A stretch of 64,000 bases of DNA, taken from contig JBJKZD010000009.1 in NCBI GenBank assembly GCA_045560765.1, forward strand, positions 248,001 through 312,000, in the 5' to 3' direction. Shown in pieces: positions 9,563-19,245 of the stretch (the first letter of the stretch is position 1; the number at the start of each line of letters is the position of its first letter). Below the pieces are notes generated by a model. That model was not told the origin of the DNA and made no database searches. It worked only from the letters and a program-made list of their open reading frames with translations. The DNA is from UBA9926 sp913064795 (GTDB lineage: Bacteria > Pseudomonadota > Gammaproteobacteria > Pseudomonadales > Azotimanducaceae). Made by a program: the position numbers and the translations under genes.

Positions 9563-10532
9563 TTACTGCAATCCCGATTGGGTAATTTTTACTGCGTTGT
9601 GGCCATCTGAGACGCCGAACTTTCCTAGAAACAGGGTCTGTCCACCGACCTTCACGGTCACGTTGTCTGGTGATTTGATAGGGACGACATCCCCAGGCAC
9701 CAGATCAAGAATCTGCCCGACGGTCAAAGTGACCTCATCGAGTGCCGCCTGGAGCGACACCGACGCCTGTCTTAAACCGGACCTAATTTGGGGTTGCCAC
9801 TCATCGTTAAACTTCGGCGCCTGAACATCCACAGCGATATTCAATCGGTCTTTAATCGTCTCGAACATGGCATAGGGCAGCACGAAGTGGCAGGCACCCG
9901 CGTCCTCGACGAAATTAATATTGAAGGTCAATTGGATCACCGGCTCTTGGCTCACAGGTAACGTCAAATGATCGGGGTTGTGCTCGGTCTCATCGATAAT
10001 GGGTTCAAGCTCGGCAATATCCTCAAAGGCGATCGCCAACTCCTTGAGCAACAGTTCAGATACCTGAGCTGCTAATCGATCTTCGATGGGGGTAAATTGT
10101 TTGGCCCGCTCTGAGGCCGGGGCTAAACCCTTGCCGCCAAAATATCGATCGACGAGGATATAGAGCAGCTTTGCTTCAAGGACAAAGAGCCACTGGCCCG
10201 GCAGGGGCTTCATACTGCAAACCGACAGATTGCACAGGGACGGCAGGCTCTCGATAAAATCCTGCTGGGCGCGAAGTGCTCATCGGCTCGGACACTACCA
10301 CCGGCTCACTGCGGAACATTTTTGCGATGGCTTCGGTTGCCGCCACGGTGAACAATTCACTGACGGTCTGCAGCCGGGGAAGACTCTCGAGCAGCCTCAG
10401 ATCGCGACTCGCAAAGTTATACGCGCGGGCTTCACCGTCGCCCTCAGGCGTCTCGGTATCCACGTCACCACTCTCGACGCCTTTGATCAGCGCGTCTTTC
10501 TCTTCTTGGCTTAGTAAATCTTCTTCAGACAT
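9563..10532 (-). CDS. fliM: FliM flagellar motor switch protein, split by an apparent frameshift
   Basis: C-ring switch protein that binds CheY-P and couples FliG to FliN. The N-terminal part (ATG 10532) reads MSEEDLLSQEEKDALIKG, the CheY-binding end, and continues in frame to about 10281. The conserved middle and C-terminus (DFIESLPSLCNLS, MKPLPGQWLFVLEAKLL, LVDRYFGGKG and the SpoA end) continue one base ahead to the stop at 9563. The second frame has a stop just upstream of the shift, so the shift must lie at roughly 10262-10282. Removing one base from the CCC at 10267-10269 (minus-strand sense) restores a full-length protein of about 323 residues. Base-calling error, real loss of function, or very unlikely recoding are the alternatives. 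Confidence 0.9.
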
Positions 10533-10537
10533 CGTTA

Positions 10538-10969
10538 TTACACCACGAACCCGGTCAGAACCACTTTTTCTAGCTCGAAGGGGTCTTCGGGATTGTCAAA
10601 AAGCGCGCGAATACTTGCATCCACTTGTTTGATGAAGGCCCGCTTGCCGTGCACGGTCCTAACGATCTCAAAATCAAGGTCCTGCATGAGCATCAACATC
10701 TCGCCTTGGATCAACGGAGCATTCTCATCCATCGGCTTGGCTGAATCAGAGTCTCGGGTTTGTAAATTCACCGTGACCTGGAGGTAGCGCATGCCACCTT
10801 GAAACCCAAAATTAGCCACGACGGTAGGGACTTCCACATAAGCAAAAGCGCGGGTATCAGCAACCGGCGCTTGGAGGCCACTCGGAGCCATTGACGTAAA
10901 ATAAACGGCTGCGCCACCACCAATTGCCAGGGCGCCAATGACTGCAGCTATCAGTACCATCTTATTCAT
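10538..10969 (-). CDS. fliL: FliL basal-body-associated protein
   Basis: Stator-associated membrane protein with a periplasmic domain. 143 residues from ATG 10969, preceded by AGGAG. One N-terminal membrane helix (MVLIAAVIGALAIGGGAAVY) is followed by the FliL domain, with RYLQVTVNLQTRD and the C-terminal KVVLTGFVV typical of the family. It heads the fliLMNOPQR-flhB operon and has a sigma-54 promoter at 11115-11130 with a FleQ-type box at 11192-11205. Confidence 0.94.
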   Translation of the reverse strand: MNKMVLIAAVIGALAIGGGAAVYFTSMAPSGLQAPVADTRAFAYVEVPTVVANFGFQGGMRYLQVTVNLQTRDSDSAKPMDENAPLIQGEMLMLMQDLDFEIVRTVHGKRAFIKQVDASIRALFDNPEDPFELEKVVLTGFVV

Positions 10970-11114
10970 GAAAATCTCCTCTAAACGATGTCTTATCAGC
11001 GTGGCACTGGGTCTGAGGGACTTCAAGCCTCTCATTCACATTCTGCGCCTCGGGATAGAGCGCCCTTCTACTGCGCGTCCCGGTTCGGCATCGCTTTAAC
11101 GACACCTCAGTCAT

Positions 11115-11130
11115 AGCAACCGCTGTGCCA
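11115..11130 (-). promoter_or_regulatory. Sigma-54 promoter of the fliL operon
   Basis: Read on the minus strand the sequence is TGGCAC-AGCGG-TTGCT, a near-consensus -24/-12 element with exact GG-N10-GC spacing. It would start transcription about 130 bases before the fliL ATG. Sigma-54 control of fliLMNOPQR is known in Pseudomonas and Vibrio. Confidence 0.8.
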
Positions 11131-11191
11131 ATAAATATTGTGTTGTATTTCAATAAGATAAAGTTCTTCCGCTTGGAATTTCCGGCTCGGC

Positions 11192-11205
11192 GTCAAGGTT
11201 TTGAC
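11192..11205. promoter_or_regulatory. FleQ-type box upstream of the fliL promoter
   Basis: GTCAAGGTTTTGAC fits the palindrome GTCAA-N4-TTGAC reported for FleQ of Pseudomonas (GTCAATAAATTGAC). It lies 62 bp upstream of the -24 element of the fliL promoter, the same geometry as the fleS box at 22083-22096. Binding itself is inference. Confidence 0.65.
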
Positions 11206-11222
11206 GCGCATCAGCCGACGCC

Positions 11223-11246
11223 GTCAAAACATTCGGCGGTTTTGAC
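11223..11246. repeat. Inverted repeat GTCAAAAC-N8-GTTTTGAC near the fliL promoter
   Basis: Perfect 8-bp arms (11223-11230 and 11239-11246) share the GTCAA/TTGAC half-sites of the adjacent FleQ-type box but with an 8-base spacer. It may be an extra activator site or a hairpin. Confidence 0.5.
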
Positions 11247-11666
11247 AGTGGAAAGAAGATTTCCTTCGAATGGGGCTGGGATGTCCCTAGCCCAAGTTAG
11301 CCTCTTTGAGGGCTACTCTGACCGAGGACTAAAAAATCCTCTAAAACGCTTGCCGTGGGGCGCCTGCCACACTATCCGCGAGCTACCAATAGCCCCTGGC
11401 CATAGCACCAGCCTCTAGCCTCTAGCCCAAGACTCTTTTTTTTTTGGGCCTTCGCACTCGGTGCCGGGAATCCGCATGATCTCATTCACCCTATGCTGCT
11501 CGACCCGCAGCAGCAACACCGCATCAGCAACCCTGACACCAACCGGAGCCAGAGCGACTTAGGCGCCCAAGATTCTTTTCACTGGCCTCTCAAAATGGGG
11601 TCAAATTCTGATTCAGCGACGTTGGGTCATACCCAACCGTTTTCTCCCAAGACCTTTAGAGCGGTA
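11247..11666. other. Remainder of the fliK-fliL spacer, no gene seen
   Basis: The 697-bp gap between fliK and fliL holds the promoter region listed separately. The rest contains a short AGCCTCT direct repeat and a T10 run near 11435, but no frame with a ribosome-binding site or recognisable protein. A small plus-strand frame over 11125-11418 has no support. Confidence 0.5.
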
Positions 11667-13247
11667 CTAGGCCCAAATGTCGAGCAGGCGTTTTGAGCCT
11701 GGCAGATCAATCGGCAGAACTTTTTTCGAAGCAATGATGCCGGCGCCTGGGTCACGATCTGCGCCCTGTTGCAGTCCGGAGGGATGCTCCGAGAAATCTT
11801 CAGCCGCTTGCTGACGATGCTCAGACAAAGATTGGTCGGACACGAATGTACCCTCTAAATTGAGGCCATCATCCTCAAAGCTCTTCTGAAGACGTTGCAA
11901 GCTGGCTTCAAGGGCTTCACGTACCGCCGGATTCTTCGCAAAAAACATCAGCGTTGTCTGTTGATCTTCTTGTTTGACCACGACTTCAACAGTCCCCAGG
12001 TTCGCTGGGGTGAGTTTTAGTTCAGCAAACTTCAGCGCATCGCGAACCATGAACTTCGCTTGCTGTGCAAGTTCCTGGGCCCAAGCTGGCTGGTGCACAG
12101 AACTGAGCAATTGACCTTGCGCGCTGCCACTGGATAACTCGAACCCTGAAGGTAATCTCATGGTGGTTGGCAGCAGTCCGGCCTCTTGGCCCTGGGGACC
12201 CGGGAGGTTCAAAAACGGTTGCGCTAAATTCGGCGGCGTCACCGAGTTCCCTAACGTGACCGTGCTGGCCAACCCAGTGATCCAACTTGCCCGGCCGAGA
12301 CCCTCAATCGTTGCACCGCGGCGGGTCAGTAACCCCTCCTGGGTTAGGGCCCCATTGCTTGAAGCTTGCCTACCTTGAGTCATCGATCCCCGCAGAATCG
12401 TTGAGCGGTCTCCCACACCTGGCGCTTCCCGGCCCACAACCTGGACACCCCGCAGCATCCCTTGTCCTGGGGAATGAGTCAGTGGTTGTTCTAGACTCAA
12501 ACCCTGGACCTGCTGCGCCATGCTTCGACCGAGCTCCGCTACCTGGGGTACAGGGCCCAAATTTGAGGTGCTCGGAAGGCTTCTTAGATCTCCAAGACGC
12601 TCTGCGATCACGCCTTCAGCCAGGACTTGGCTCCCGCCACCCAACCGCATCAACGAGGGATCGGTTGAGAAACTGTTGAGTCGTTCTGCTCCGGATCTTG
12701 ACACCCCAGACTGTTCAGAAACCTCCCCCGCACTCAGCGGTTTCCCTGGGGCGACCGCGGTGACCGTGGAACCAGCCAGGCTCAGTTGACCTAGAGACGA
12801 CGGGAATGGGCGAGCGTTCGTAGGGGATAAGGCCTCGATCCCATTCATAGGAGGGGTCAATGCTGGGTTCAGAGGCGCCACTTTGCCCGCAGCCGGCAAA
12901 CCTTGCCGCTGAGCAGTAACCCCTAGATCGGGAGTCTCCTTTGATGGACTTAGGCCATCAACGGGAGATTGATGACCGTTGGCCGCCGCTGGGTGGTTGA
13001 CGGGCTTTCCGTGGGGCGCTTGCCCCGTCCCGGTCTGGAGCTCGCCATGAGTCGGCTCAACAGACGCGGAAACGCCTTTAACTGACTGTTTTTGTTCGTT
13101 TATATTCAGGCTCGGATCAGACGATCGAAGCACCTCTGAGAACGATGCGGACCCGGATTTGCGATCATTCACGTCGACCGCCGCCATTCGCGCCTCAGGC
13201 GCAAATAAAGCAACAGCGTTCATATCAATGTCGGTCGCGGCGTTCAT
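11667..13247 (-). CDS. fliK: FliK hook-length control protein
   Basis: Secreted ruler protein that sets hook length and triggers the FlhB switch. 526 residues, within the wide range of the family. The first 390 residues are low-complexity, rich in Ser, Gly, Pro and Gln, as is usual. The Flg_hook C-terminal domain is seen at about residues 395-475 with LKFAELKLTPANLGTVEVVV and an amphipathic stretch LEASLQRLQKSFEDDGLNL. It lies between fliJ and fliL as in many gammaproteobacteria and has its own candidate sigma-54 promoter at 13292-13308. Confidence 0.9.
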   Translation of the reverse strand: MNAATDIDMNAVALFAPEARMAAVDVNDRKSGSASFSEVLRSSDPSLNINEQKQSVKGVSASVEPTHGELQTGTGQAPHGKPVNHPAAANGHQSPVDGLSPSKETPDLGVTAQRQGLPAAGKVAPLNPALTPPMNGIEALSPTNARPFPSSLGQLSLAGSTVTAVAPGKPLSAGEVSEQSGVSRSGAERLNSFSTDPSLMRLGGGSQVLAEGVIAERLGDLRSLPSTSNLGPVPQVAELGRSMAQQVQGLSLEQPLTHSPGQGMLRGVQVVGREAPGVGDRSTILRGSMTQGRQASSNGALTQEGLLTRRGATIEGLGRASWITGLASTVTLGNSVTPPNLAQPFLNLPGPQGQEAGLLPTTMRLPSGFELSSGSAQGQLLSSVHQPAWAQELAQQAKFMVRDALKFAELKLTPANLGTVEVVVKQEDQQTTLMFFAKNPAVREALEASLQRLQKSFEDDGLNLEGTFVSDQSLSEHRQQAAEDFSEHPSGLQQGADRDPGAGIIASKKVLPIDLPGSKRLLDIWA

Positions 13248-13291
13248 GTCTCAGCAATTCTATCCATTATCTGAATGATTGCCGTAGAAGT

Positions 13292-13308
13292 TGCATCTTC
13301 TGGGCCAA
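13292..13308 (-). promoter_or_regulatory. Candidate sigma-54 promoter of fliK
   Basis: Minus-strand sequence TTGGCCC-AGAAG-ATGCA keeps the GG-N10-GC spacing and most of the -24/-12 consensus, about 45 bases before the fliK ATG. In P. aeruginosa fliK is a separately transcribed, FleR-dependent gene, which agrees. Confidence 0.55.
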
Positions 13309-13505
13309 CTTCACATGACCCACGACCTTATCCTTTAAAGCCTCCACCCTGCGCTGCATCAACCCGGTGCTGAGTCAGGCGGGCGACCCGCTTTGACAAC
13401 CTTTAAATTCGCATGACTTTCTGTGATGGAAGCTCAACCCATCAGGGCGATTGATCGGCCTAATCTCAAGCTCATCGCCTCATGCAGTCGATCTTTCTCG
13501 CACCT

Positions 13506-13955
13506 TCAGCTCGAAAACACCGTCGTCGCCAATCGCCCGAACCGCTCTTCAACCCCGCGTTGAATCCGCTTTCTAGATTGTGCGTTTTCACTGGACTGTG
13601 ACTGATCGGTCACCTGCTGCAGCGCTTCGATTCTTCGATGACTGACCTGCCAAGCTTCGCGGCTGCTATTTAGGTTGGCTTCACAGGTCTTGAGCACCTC
13701 CCTTTGTTGGGTAATCGCCTCATCGAGCTTTTGCAGAAAACAAGAAAAATCATGATACCGAAATGCCGAGATCCCAGAGCCTCCAGTCTGCTTAAACCGG
13801 GTCGCGTATTCATCACGATAGGTAACAAGATTAGCCATCGCGCCCTGCTGTTTTTTCAGGGCATCTTGATCCGCCTTAAACTGACCAATCAAATGTTGGG
13901 ATTGCTGGGTTTCTATGTCCACCAATTTTTGCATTCTCTGACTACGTTTCATCAT
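13506..13955 (-). CDS. fliJ: FliJ export chaperone/stalk protein
   Basis: Coiled-coil stalk of the flagellar export ATPase that links FliI to FlhA. 149 residues, the usual length, almost wholly charged and helical (QQSQHLIGQFKADQDALKKQ, LDEAITQQREVLKTCEANLN). Sequence identity in this family is low; the call rests on size, coiled-coil character and position directly after fliI. Two tandem ATGs (13955, 13952) are possible starts. Confidence 0.88.
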   Translation of the reverse strand: MMKRSQRMQKLVDIETQQSQHLIGQFKADQDALKKQQGAMANLVTYRDEYATRFKQTGGSGISAFRYHDFSCFLQKLDEAITQQREVLKTCEANLNSSREAWQVSHRRIEALQQVTDQSQSSENAQSRKRIQRGVEERFGRLATTVFSS

Positions 13956-14007
13956 GACTCCTCATTCGCCATTCAACCGGTACTGCTCAACATCAGGCTA
14001 ACGCCGC

Positions 14008-15393
14008 CTAGATCTGTGATTCTGGAGCACCCGGCTCTTCTAAATACGGCATCAGCGCATTCAGCGCTGCTACACTTTCTTCAAGAGAAAAATGCTCCTC
14101 TAACCCTTGCTGGATAAATGCGCGCAGCGCAGCATAGGCGGCAATCGCCGCGTCAATTCTTGGGTCACTGCCCTCGACATAGGCCCCCACACTGATCAGG
14201 TCTCGACTCTGCTCATAGGTCGCGCTCAAGGTTCTAAAGCGCTGCGCCAGATGTTGTTGATCACTTGGCGTAATCTGAGTCATCAAGCGGCTCACCGAAG
14301 CCTCAAGATCAATCGCAGGGTAGAGACCGGACTCTGCTAACTGACGTGAAAGCATGATGTGGCCATCCAAAATCGCTCGACTGGCATCGGCAACCGGGTC
14401 CTCGTTGTCGTCGCCTTCGACCAAGATCGTATAAATGGCGGTAATTGATCCTCCTGCACCACCCATACCAGCGCGTTCTACCAACTGCGGCAACTTTGCA
14501 AAAACCGAGGGTGGAAATCCACGTGATACCGGCAATTCACCAATCGACAATGCAATCTCGCGCTGGGCCTGAGCAAACCGCGTCAGCGAATCCATCAGCA
14601 GTAAAACGTTCTGACCTTGGTCTCTAAAATACTCGGCGATGGCGGTTGCCCGCAGGGCGCCGTGAACCCGCATCAGAGGCGGCGAATCAGCGGGGGTTGC
14701 AACGATTACAGCGCGTTTAAGCCCAGCTTCTCCCAAGGTATGCTGGATAAACTCCTGGACCTCTCGGCCCCGTTCACCAATAAGGCCAACCACCACCACA
14801 TCCGCTTCGGCATAACGCGTCATTAGGCCAAGTAGCGTACTTTTACCCACGCCGCTGCCCGCAAATAGCCCCATTCGCTGGCCTCGCCCCACAGTCAGCA
14901 ACGCATTCACCGCTTTAATGCCGACATCAAAAGGGGCTGCAATGGGTTTGCGGGTGAGGGGATTAATCTGTTGACCTTGAAGTGGCCGCAAGGTTTCGTT
15001 AAAAATCGGGCCTTTATCGTCCAGGGGCGCTCCAGCCCCATCGATTACGCGACCCAACAACCCCGGGCCTACGCCAACACCGTCGGTCTCTGGCAGGGGT
15101 ATGACCCGCGCATTCGGCGTCAGGCCTCGACCATCACCGATCGGCATGAGATACAACTTGGCATCGGAAAAACCAACCACCTCGGCATCGACAGCCGGTC
15201 CCGTATCAGGGACGATGCGGCATCGGCTACCCATCGCGGCCTGACAGCCCACGGCCTCAAAGGTCAATCCAACCATGCGTACGAGGCGCCCTTCAAGTAC
15301 CGGTGGCGCTGCTGTTAGATGCGCCCCGAGCTGCGTCACCTTGGCGGCGAGCGATGCTGACCGGGATCGTGGTTGGGTAGTTGCCTCACTCAT
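14008..15393 (-). CDS. fliI: FliI flagellar export ATPase
   Basis: Hexameric ATPase of the flagellar export apparatus, related to F1 beta. About 461 residues from ATG 15393 (MSEATTQ...); an ATG at 15402 is also possible, both overlapping the end of fliH. Walker A AGSGVGKST is near residues 178-186 and Walker B LLLMDSLTRFAQAQRE near 260. RGFPPSVFAKLPQLVERAG is the family signature. It lies in fliGHIJ order. Confidence 0.96.
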   Translation of the reverse strand: MSEATTQPRSRSASLAAKVTQLGAHLTAAPPVLEGRLVRMVGLTFEAVGCQAAMGSRCRIVPDTGPAVDAEVVGFSDAKLYLMPIGDGRGLTPNARVIPLPETDGVGVGPGLLGRVIDGAGAPLDDKGPIFNETLRPLQGQQINPLTRKPIAAPFDVGIKAVNALLTVGRGQRMGLFAGSGVGKSTLLGLMTRYAEADVVVVGLIGERGREVQEFIQHTLGEAGLKRAVIVATPADSPPLMRVHGALRATAIAEYFRDQGQNVLLLMDSLTRFAQAQREIALSIGELPVSRGFPPSVFAKLPQLVERAGMGGAGGSITAIYTILVEGDDNEDPVADASRAILDGHIMLSRQLAESGLYPAIDLEASVSRLMTQITPSDQQHLAQRFRTLSATYEQSRDLISVGAYVEGSDPRIDAAIAAYAALRAFIQQGLEEHFSLEESVAALNALMPYLEEPGAPESQI

Positions 15394-15991
15394 TGGGCGC
15401 ATCACTCAAAGCGCGCTTGACCATTTCTTTGGCCAGGCGGGTCAAATCTGCGCTGAGGTGAGAATCCCGGCCCTGCAGTCTGCAATCGCCTCGGTCTAGC
15501 GAGGGCTCATCGTGTAAAGGCCAAACCTTCGCCGGATGTTCAGGAGGCAGGCTTTCAATATGGGCAGCCACCAGGGCACGATCCTGGGGGTTAAGAAAAA
15601 TTTTCGGCGGATGTTGAATCGACGGCAACGCTTCGCTGATGCGTTGAACATGGTGAAAGAGATTTTCAGGATCACTCGTGATCGCAGAGCGGGCCAGTTC
15701 CGCGCCCACCAAAGCTGCAAGCTGCGCAACCTCTCGGGCAAGATGCTCATCCATTTGAAGCAAGGGTTGATCGATACCGGCCAGCAGCGCCAAAAACTCA
15801 TCGGCGCGGTCTTTTGTTAATGCAAGCCCGGCCGCTTCGCCGTCTTGCTGGCCTTTCGCGAACCCTTCTTGATAAGCAGATTGCTGAAGCGCCTCGATGG
15901 CTTTCGCATCCATCACTTGCGCCTTTGGCCCCGTTAATTCGGGAGCCTGCCAAGATTCAAAAGCAACCAACGTCGAATCAGACATATTCAT
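15386..15991 (-). CDS. fliH: FliH export ATPase regulator
   Basis: Negative regulator and anchor of FliI that connects it to FliN in the C ring. 201 residues. An N-terminal variable part leads to a charged Ala/Gly helical region (QEGFAKGQQDGEAAGLALTK) typical of FliH, followed by the ATP-synthase-delta-like C-terminus (FLNPQDRALVAAHIE and the DCRLQGRDSHLSADL block, which resembles the family GGCRVET/IDAS region). It overlaps the end of fliG and the start of fliI, so the genes are coupled. Confidence 0.92.
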   Translation of the reverse strand: MNMSDSTLVAFESWQAPELTGPKAQVMDAKAIEALQQSAYQEGFAKGQQDGEAAGLALTKDRADEFLALLAGIDQPLLQMDEHLAREVAQLAALVGAELARSAITSDPENLFHHVQRISEALPSIQHPPKIFLNPQDRALVAAHIESLPPEHPAKVWPLHDEPSLDRGDCRLQGRDSHLSADLTRLAKEMVKRALSDAPNE

Positions 15992-16988
15992 CGTCTCCTT
16001 TGCCGCCCAAGACGATGGTGCCGTCAGCAGCTAGGTTGATCGCGATCTGTAGAATTTCTTTCTGCACATCCTCGACTTCGCTGAGCCTCACAGGACCCTT
16101 GAGCTCAAGGTCTTCAAGCAGCATCTCAGAGGCTCGGCTCGACATATTGCTGATAATCTTAGTCTTCATTTCTTCTGAGGCGCCTTTGAGTGCAATCACT
16201 AATTTGTCGCTGGCAGCCTCTTGCAGCAACCGCTGCATATCCCGATCGCTGATGCTCAACAGATTGTCGAAGATGAACATCAAATCACGGATGTTGTTTC
16301 CCATGTCCTCGTCTTCTTCGGTGATTCGATCTAGGACTTCGGCTTCAACATTGGAATCTAAGTATCCGATAATCCCCGCCGCGATCTTCATCCCTTCTAC
16401 CTTGGCGGGCTGAACCGGCGCAGCTTCAATCACCTGTCTTTGCAGCAAATCATCAAGTTCAGCAAGGGCTGCAGGATGAATTTCATCCAAATTCGCAATT
16501 CGCATCATAATGTCGGGAATCCCCTCAACCGGCAGGAACGACAACACCTCGGCGGCGTGATTATCATCTAAAGAACTCAAAACGATCGCACAAATCTGTG
16601 GGTGCTCGTGCTTTAAGATCAATCCCACTGATTCGGCGTCCATCCATTTCAAGGTATCCATGCCCTTAAAATCTTTTCCCTGAAGGATTCGATTGGCCAT
16701 TCGATTGCCTTTGGTTTCGCCCAAGGCACGGTTCAACGTCGAGCGCACATAGTTGGCAGGATCCGCACCAACTGCGTTGCCAGTATTCAAATTCTCTAAA
16801 AAGGATCCCACGACGCTTGTGAGGCTTTCGTTCGAAACCGCGGTCAGTTCGGCCATAGCCTGGCCAACGCTTTGGACTTCTCGTGGCTCCATATGTTTAA
16901 GCACATTGGCCGCTGCATCTTCACCGAGACTCAGTAAAAAAACCGCAGCCCGCTTTGCACCATCTAACTCTTCGCTACTATCAGCCAT
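15978..16988 (-). CDS. fliG: FliG flagellar motor switch protein
   Basis: Rotor protein that joins the MS ring and carries the torque-generating face touching the stator. 336 residues, the usual length. N-terminal FliF-binding domain begins at RAAVFLLSLGEDAAANVLKH; the middle domain contains EHPQICAIVLSSL; the C-terminal motor domain includes FDNLLSISDRDMQRLL and the charged helix DKLVIALKGASEEMK. The start ATG overlaps the end of fliF. Confidence 0.96.
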   Translation of the reverse strand: MADSSEELDGAKRAAVFLLSLGEDAAANVLKHMEPREVQSVGQAMAELTAVSNESLTSVVGSFLENLNTGNAVGADPANYVRSTLNRALGETKGNRMANRILQGKDFKGMDTLKWMDAESVGLILKHEHPQICAIVLSSLDDNHAAEVLSFLPVEGIPDIMMRIANLDEIHPAALAELDDLLQRQVIEAAPVQPAKVEGMKIAAGIIGYLDSNVEAEVLDRITEEDEDMGNNIRDLMFIFDNLLSISDRDMQRLLQEAASDKLVIALKGASEEMKTKIISNMSSRASEMLLEDLELKGPVRLSEVEDVQKEILQIAINLAADGTIVLGGKGDDEYV

Positions 16989-18660
16989 CTGAAGCCACCC
17001 AATCTTTTAATACACCCGCCACTCGGGCTGGATCTTCTTGAACCATGGCTCGCGCACGTCCGAGCTGCTGGTCATAACTTTGCTGGGGCATACCTCCAGG
17101 GGCGCCGCCCATCTGAGCAGGATACTGCCCTCCAGCCAGAGCCATCGGCTGGCCTTGAGCATCATAGGCGACGCCTTCGGGGGTCACATACCTAGGCTGC
17201 GCGCTAGCAACAACTGCTTCGGCACTGGCGCTAACCAAACTCTTGAGCATTGGGCGCAAAACTCCAAAGATCAACGCCAGCAGCGCTAAGAAACCTAACG
17301 CCATTTGGAAGGCACCTGTGTAATCCGACAATGTATCCATAAAACCAAGAGGCTCAGGAGCTTCCGTTTCGATCGTATAGAACTGCGCCGATGTAATGCT
17401 GACTGAGTCGCCGCGGTTGGCGTCAAAACCAATCGCCTCGCGCACAACCTGCTCAATTTGGGCAATCTCAGCAGGCGGGACTGGACGATTCTCAGTTGTT
17501 GTTGCGCCTTCTTCCGGCGCTTCAGCGCCTTCCGCAGCGGCCACCGCAACCTCTTCTTTTCGGTAATTCAGAACCACCGCAACCGACAGCCGATCGATCT
17601 GTCCGCCGGAGTCCTTGATATGACTGATGGTCCGGTCGACTTCGTAATTTCGCGTTGAGCGTCTAGATGACGATCCAACTTGGTCACCTTCTGCGCCGGC
17701 TTGGGGCTCTGGAGGTGCCGCTGCAAGCGCGCCCACAACGCCCCCCGCCTCCGGTTGATTGGAGGTATCTTCAGAAATCTGCTCGCTACGAAGCGCAGAG
17801 CCTTCCTGACCAAACTGCTCAACGGTTCTTTCCTCGGCGGTATGATCAATAGAAGCGGTAACTTGGACTCTTAAATTATCGGCGCCGTAGAGCGGAGATA
17901 ACAGCCGAAGTACGCGCTCGGTATAACTGTTTTCGATCTGGTGCGTAAATCTCAATTGCTCGTTGCTCATTTGCATTTCTGCAGAACCGCCCTGCCCGGA
18001 CAGCAAGCGACCTTTTTGATCGATAAGCGTCACATTGTCGGGGTCGAGATCAGCCACACTCGATGCAACAAGATAGACGATCCCTGCGATTTGCGATTCA
18101 TTGAGCGAGCGGCCTTGGGCGACGCTGACTACAATCGAGGCATTGGCTTCAGACCGATTGCGAATAAACGCAGATTTGCGGGGTATTGCCAGATGCACCC
18201 GGGCCGCTTTTACGATGTCCAAGGACGCGATCGAGCGTTGAAGTTCTTCGGCAATCGCCTGGTTATAACGCGCACCTTCCATAAAAGCGCTGGTTCCGAT
18301 CGACTGATCGTCATAGAGCATGGCAAGGCCACGGTCTGAACTACTGGGCAGGCCACTACTGGCCAAACGAATCCGCACTTCGTGAATCTCTGAAGCCGCA
18401 ACGGAAATGATGCCCGAGGCTGCATCATACTTATAAGGCGTATTCGACTGCTCTAACTGATTGATGACCTGGGAAGCGTCCATTTCTGACAGGTTGCCGT
18501 ACAGCGGCGCGAAATTTGGGGTTTGCGCCCAAAACACAATGCCGACGCCAAGGGCAATACTCGCAGCAATCCCAAACATGAGCCCCAATTGCCGGAGGAC
18601 TGGCAGTTGGGAAACGGCATTGAACTGTTGAAAGGCTTTTGTAGGTTCTAAAACGGCCAT
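16981..18660 (-). CDS. fliF: FliF MS-ring protein
   Basis: Inner-membrane MS-ring protein, the first flagellar structure to assemble. 559 residues. Two membrane helices flank a large periplasmic region: LMFGIAASIALGVGIVFWA near residues 27-46 and MALGFLALLALIFGVL near 455. Ring-building motifs such as PFKYDAASG-like YKYDAASGIISV and YNQAIAEELQRSIASL are clear. The C-terminal FliG-binding tail ends near RVAGVLKDWVASDG. A 197-bp spacer without clear signals separates it from fliE. Confidence 0.96.
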   Translation of the reverse strand: MAVLEPTKAFQQFNAVSQLPVLRQLGLMFGIAASIALGVGIVFWAQTPNFAPLYGNLSEMDASQVINQLEQSNTPYKYDAASGIISVAASEIHEVRIRLASSGLPSSSDRGLAMLYDDQSIGTSAFMEGARYNQAIAEELQRSIASLDIVKAARVHLAIPRKSAFIRNRSEANASIVVSVAQGRSLNESQIAGIVYLVASSVADLDPDNVTLIDQKGRLLSGQGGSAEMQMSNEQLRFTHQIENSYTERVLRLLSPLYGADNLRVQVTASIDHTAEERTVEQFGQEGSALRSEQISEDTSNQPEAGGVVGALAAAPPEPQAGAEGDQVGSSSRRSTRNYEVDRTISHIKDSGGQIDRLSVAVVLNYRKEEVAVAAAEGAEAPEEGATTTENRPVPPAEIAQIEQVVREAIGFDANRGDSVSITSAQFYTIETEAPEPLGFMDTLSDYTGAFQMALGFLALLALIFGVLRPMLKSLVSASAEAVVASAQPRYVTPEGVAYDAQGQPMALAGGQYPAQMGGAPGGMPQQSYDQQLGRARAMVQEDPARVAGVLKDWVASDG

Positions 18661-18857
18661 GGTGTTTTTCCTAACTCAAAATCGATGGTGCACTGTCTAA
18701 TTGTTTGTGTCTTTTTTATGTCTTTGTTTATGTATTCGCTTTGTCGAATCATCTCTAAATTAATCGGGTTCTATCGGTTCCCTTCGTTTCTTTTCTCTTC
18801 ATTTCGTCTCGGTGGCTGGGGACGTCATCTGTTTTCATGTTCACCGCGCGCGCTCAA

Positions 18858-19178
18858 TTACACCGACATGTTCATCACTTCCTGATACGCTGACAACACT
18901 TTATTGCGCACTTGAACCACCGCTTCAAACGACAGACTTGCCTTTTGCATCGAGACCATGACATCGCCCAGGTCCACCGACTCATCGCCCGAGGCATAGG
19001 ACAAAGACATATCTGCTGAGGTTTGCTGGGCGTTCGAGACGGATTGCAGTGAATCCTTCAAAATGTTCGAAAACTGAACATCTCCCTCAATCCGGGTGGC
19101 GGGGACCGCCACATCGCCGGTCGCCGCGACCTTCACCGCTCGCATCTGATCTAAGACTGCACTGATTTCCATGCTCAT
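18858..19178 (-). CDS. fliE: FliE hook-basal body protein
   Basis: Small junction protein between MS ring and rod. 106 residues, the usual size, with the conserved C-terminal half (DLGDVMVSMQKASLSFEAVV then QVRNKVLSAYQEVMNM). It follows fleR after 67 bp, the Pseudomonas order fleR-fliE-fliF. I looked for a sigma-54 promoter in the spacer and the end of fleR and found none with GG-N10-GC spacing, so readthrough from fleSR is likely. ATG at 19172 is an alternative start. Confidence 0.95.
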   Translation of the reverse strand: MSMEISAVLDQMRAVKVAATGDVAVPATRIEGDVQFSNILKDSLQSVSNAQQTSADMSLSYASGDESVDLGDVMVSMQKASLSFEAVVQVRNKVLSAYQEVMNMSV

Positions 19179-19180
19179 AC

Positions 19181-19216
19181 TTTAAATTCTCTTCTTCGTT
19201 TAAATCGTCTTCTTGT
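19181..19216. repeat. 18-bp tandem duplication before fliE
   Basis: TTTAAATTCTCTTCTTCG is followed directly by TTTAAATCGTCTTCTTGT. The two copies match at most positions. It fills most of the short fleR-fliE spacer. Confidence 0.6.
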
Positions 19217-19245
19217 ACTGACGATTTCGTTGGGTGCCGTGCCCA

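Noticed and set aside
10262..10282. Programmed frameshifting in fliM
   Set aside because: No slippery heptamer or prfB-like stop context, and three other genes have the same type of shift, so error or mutation is simpler.
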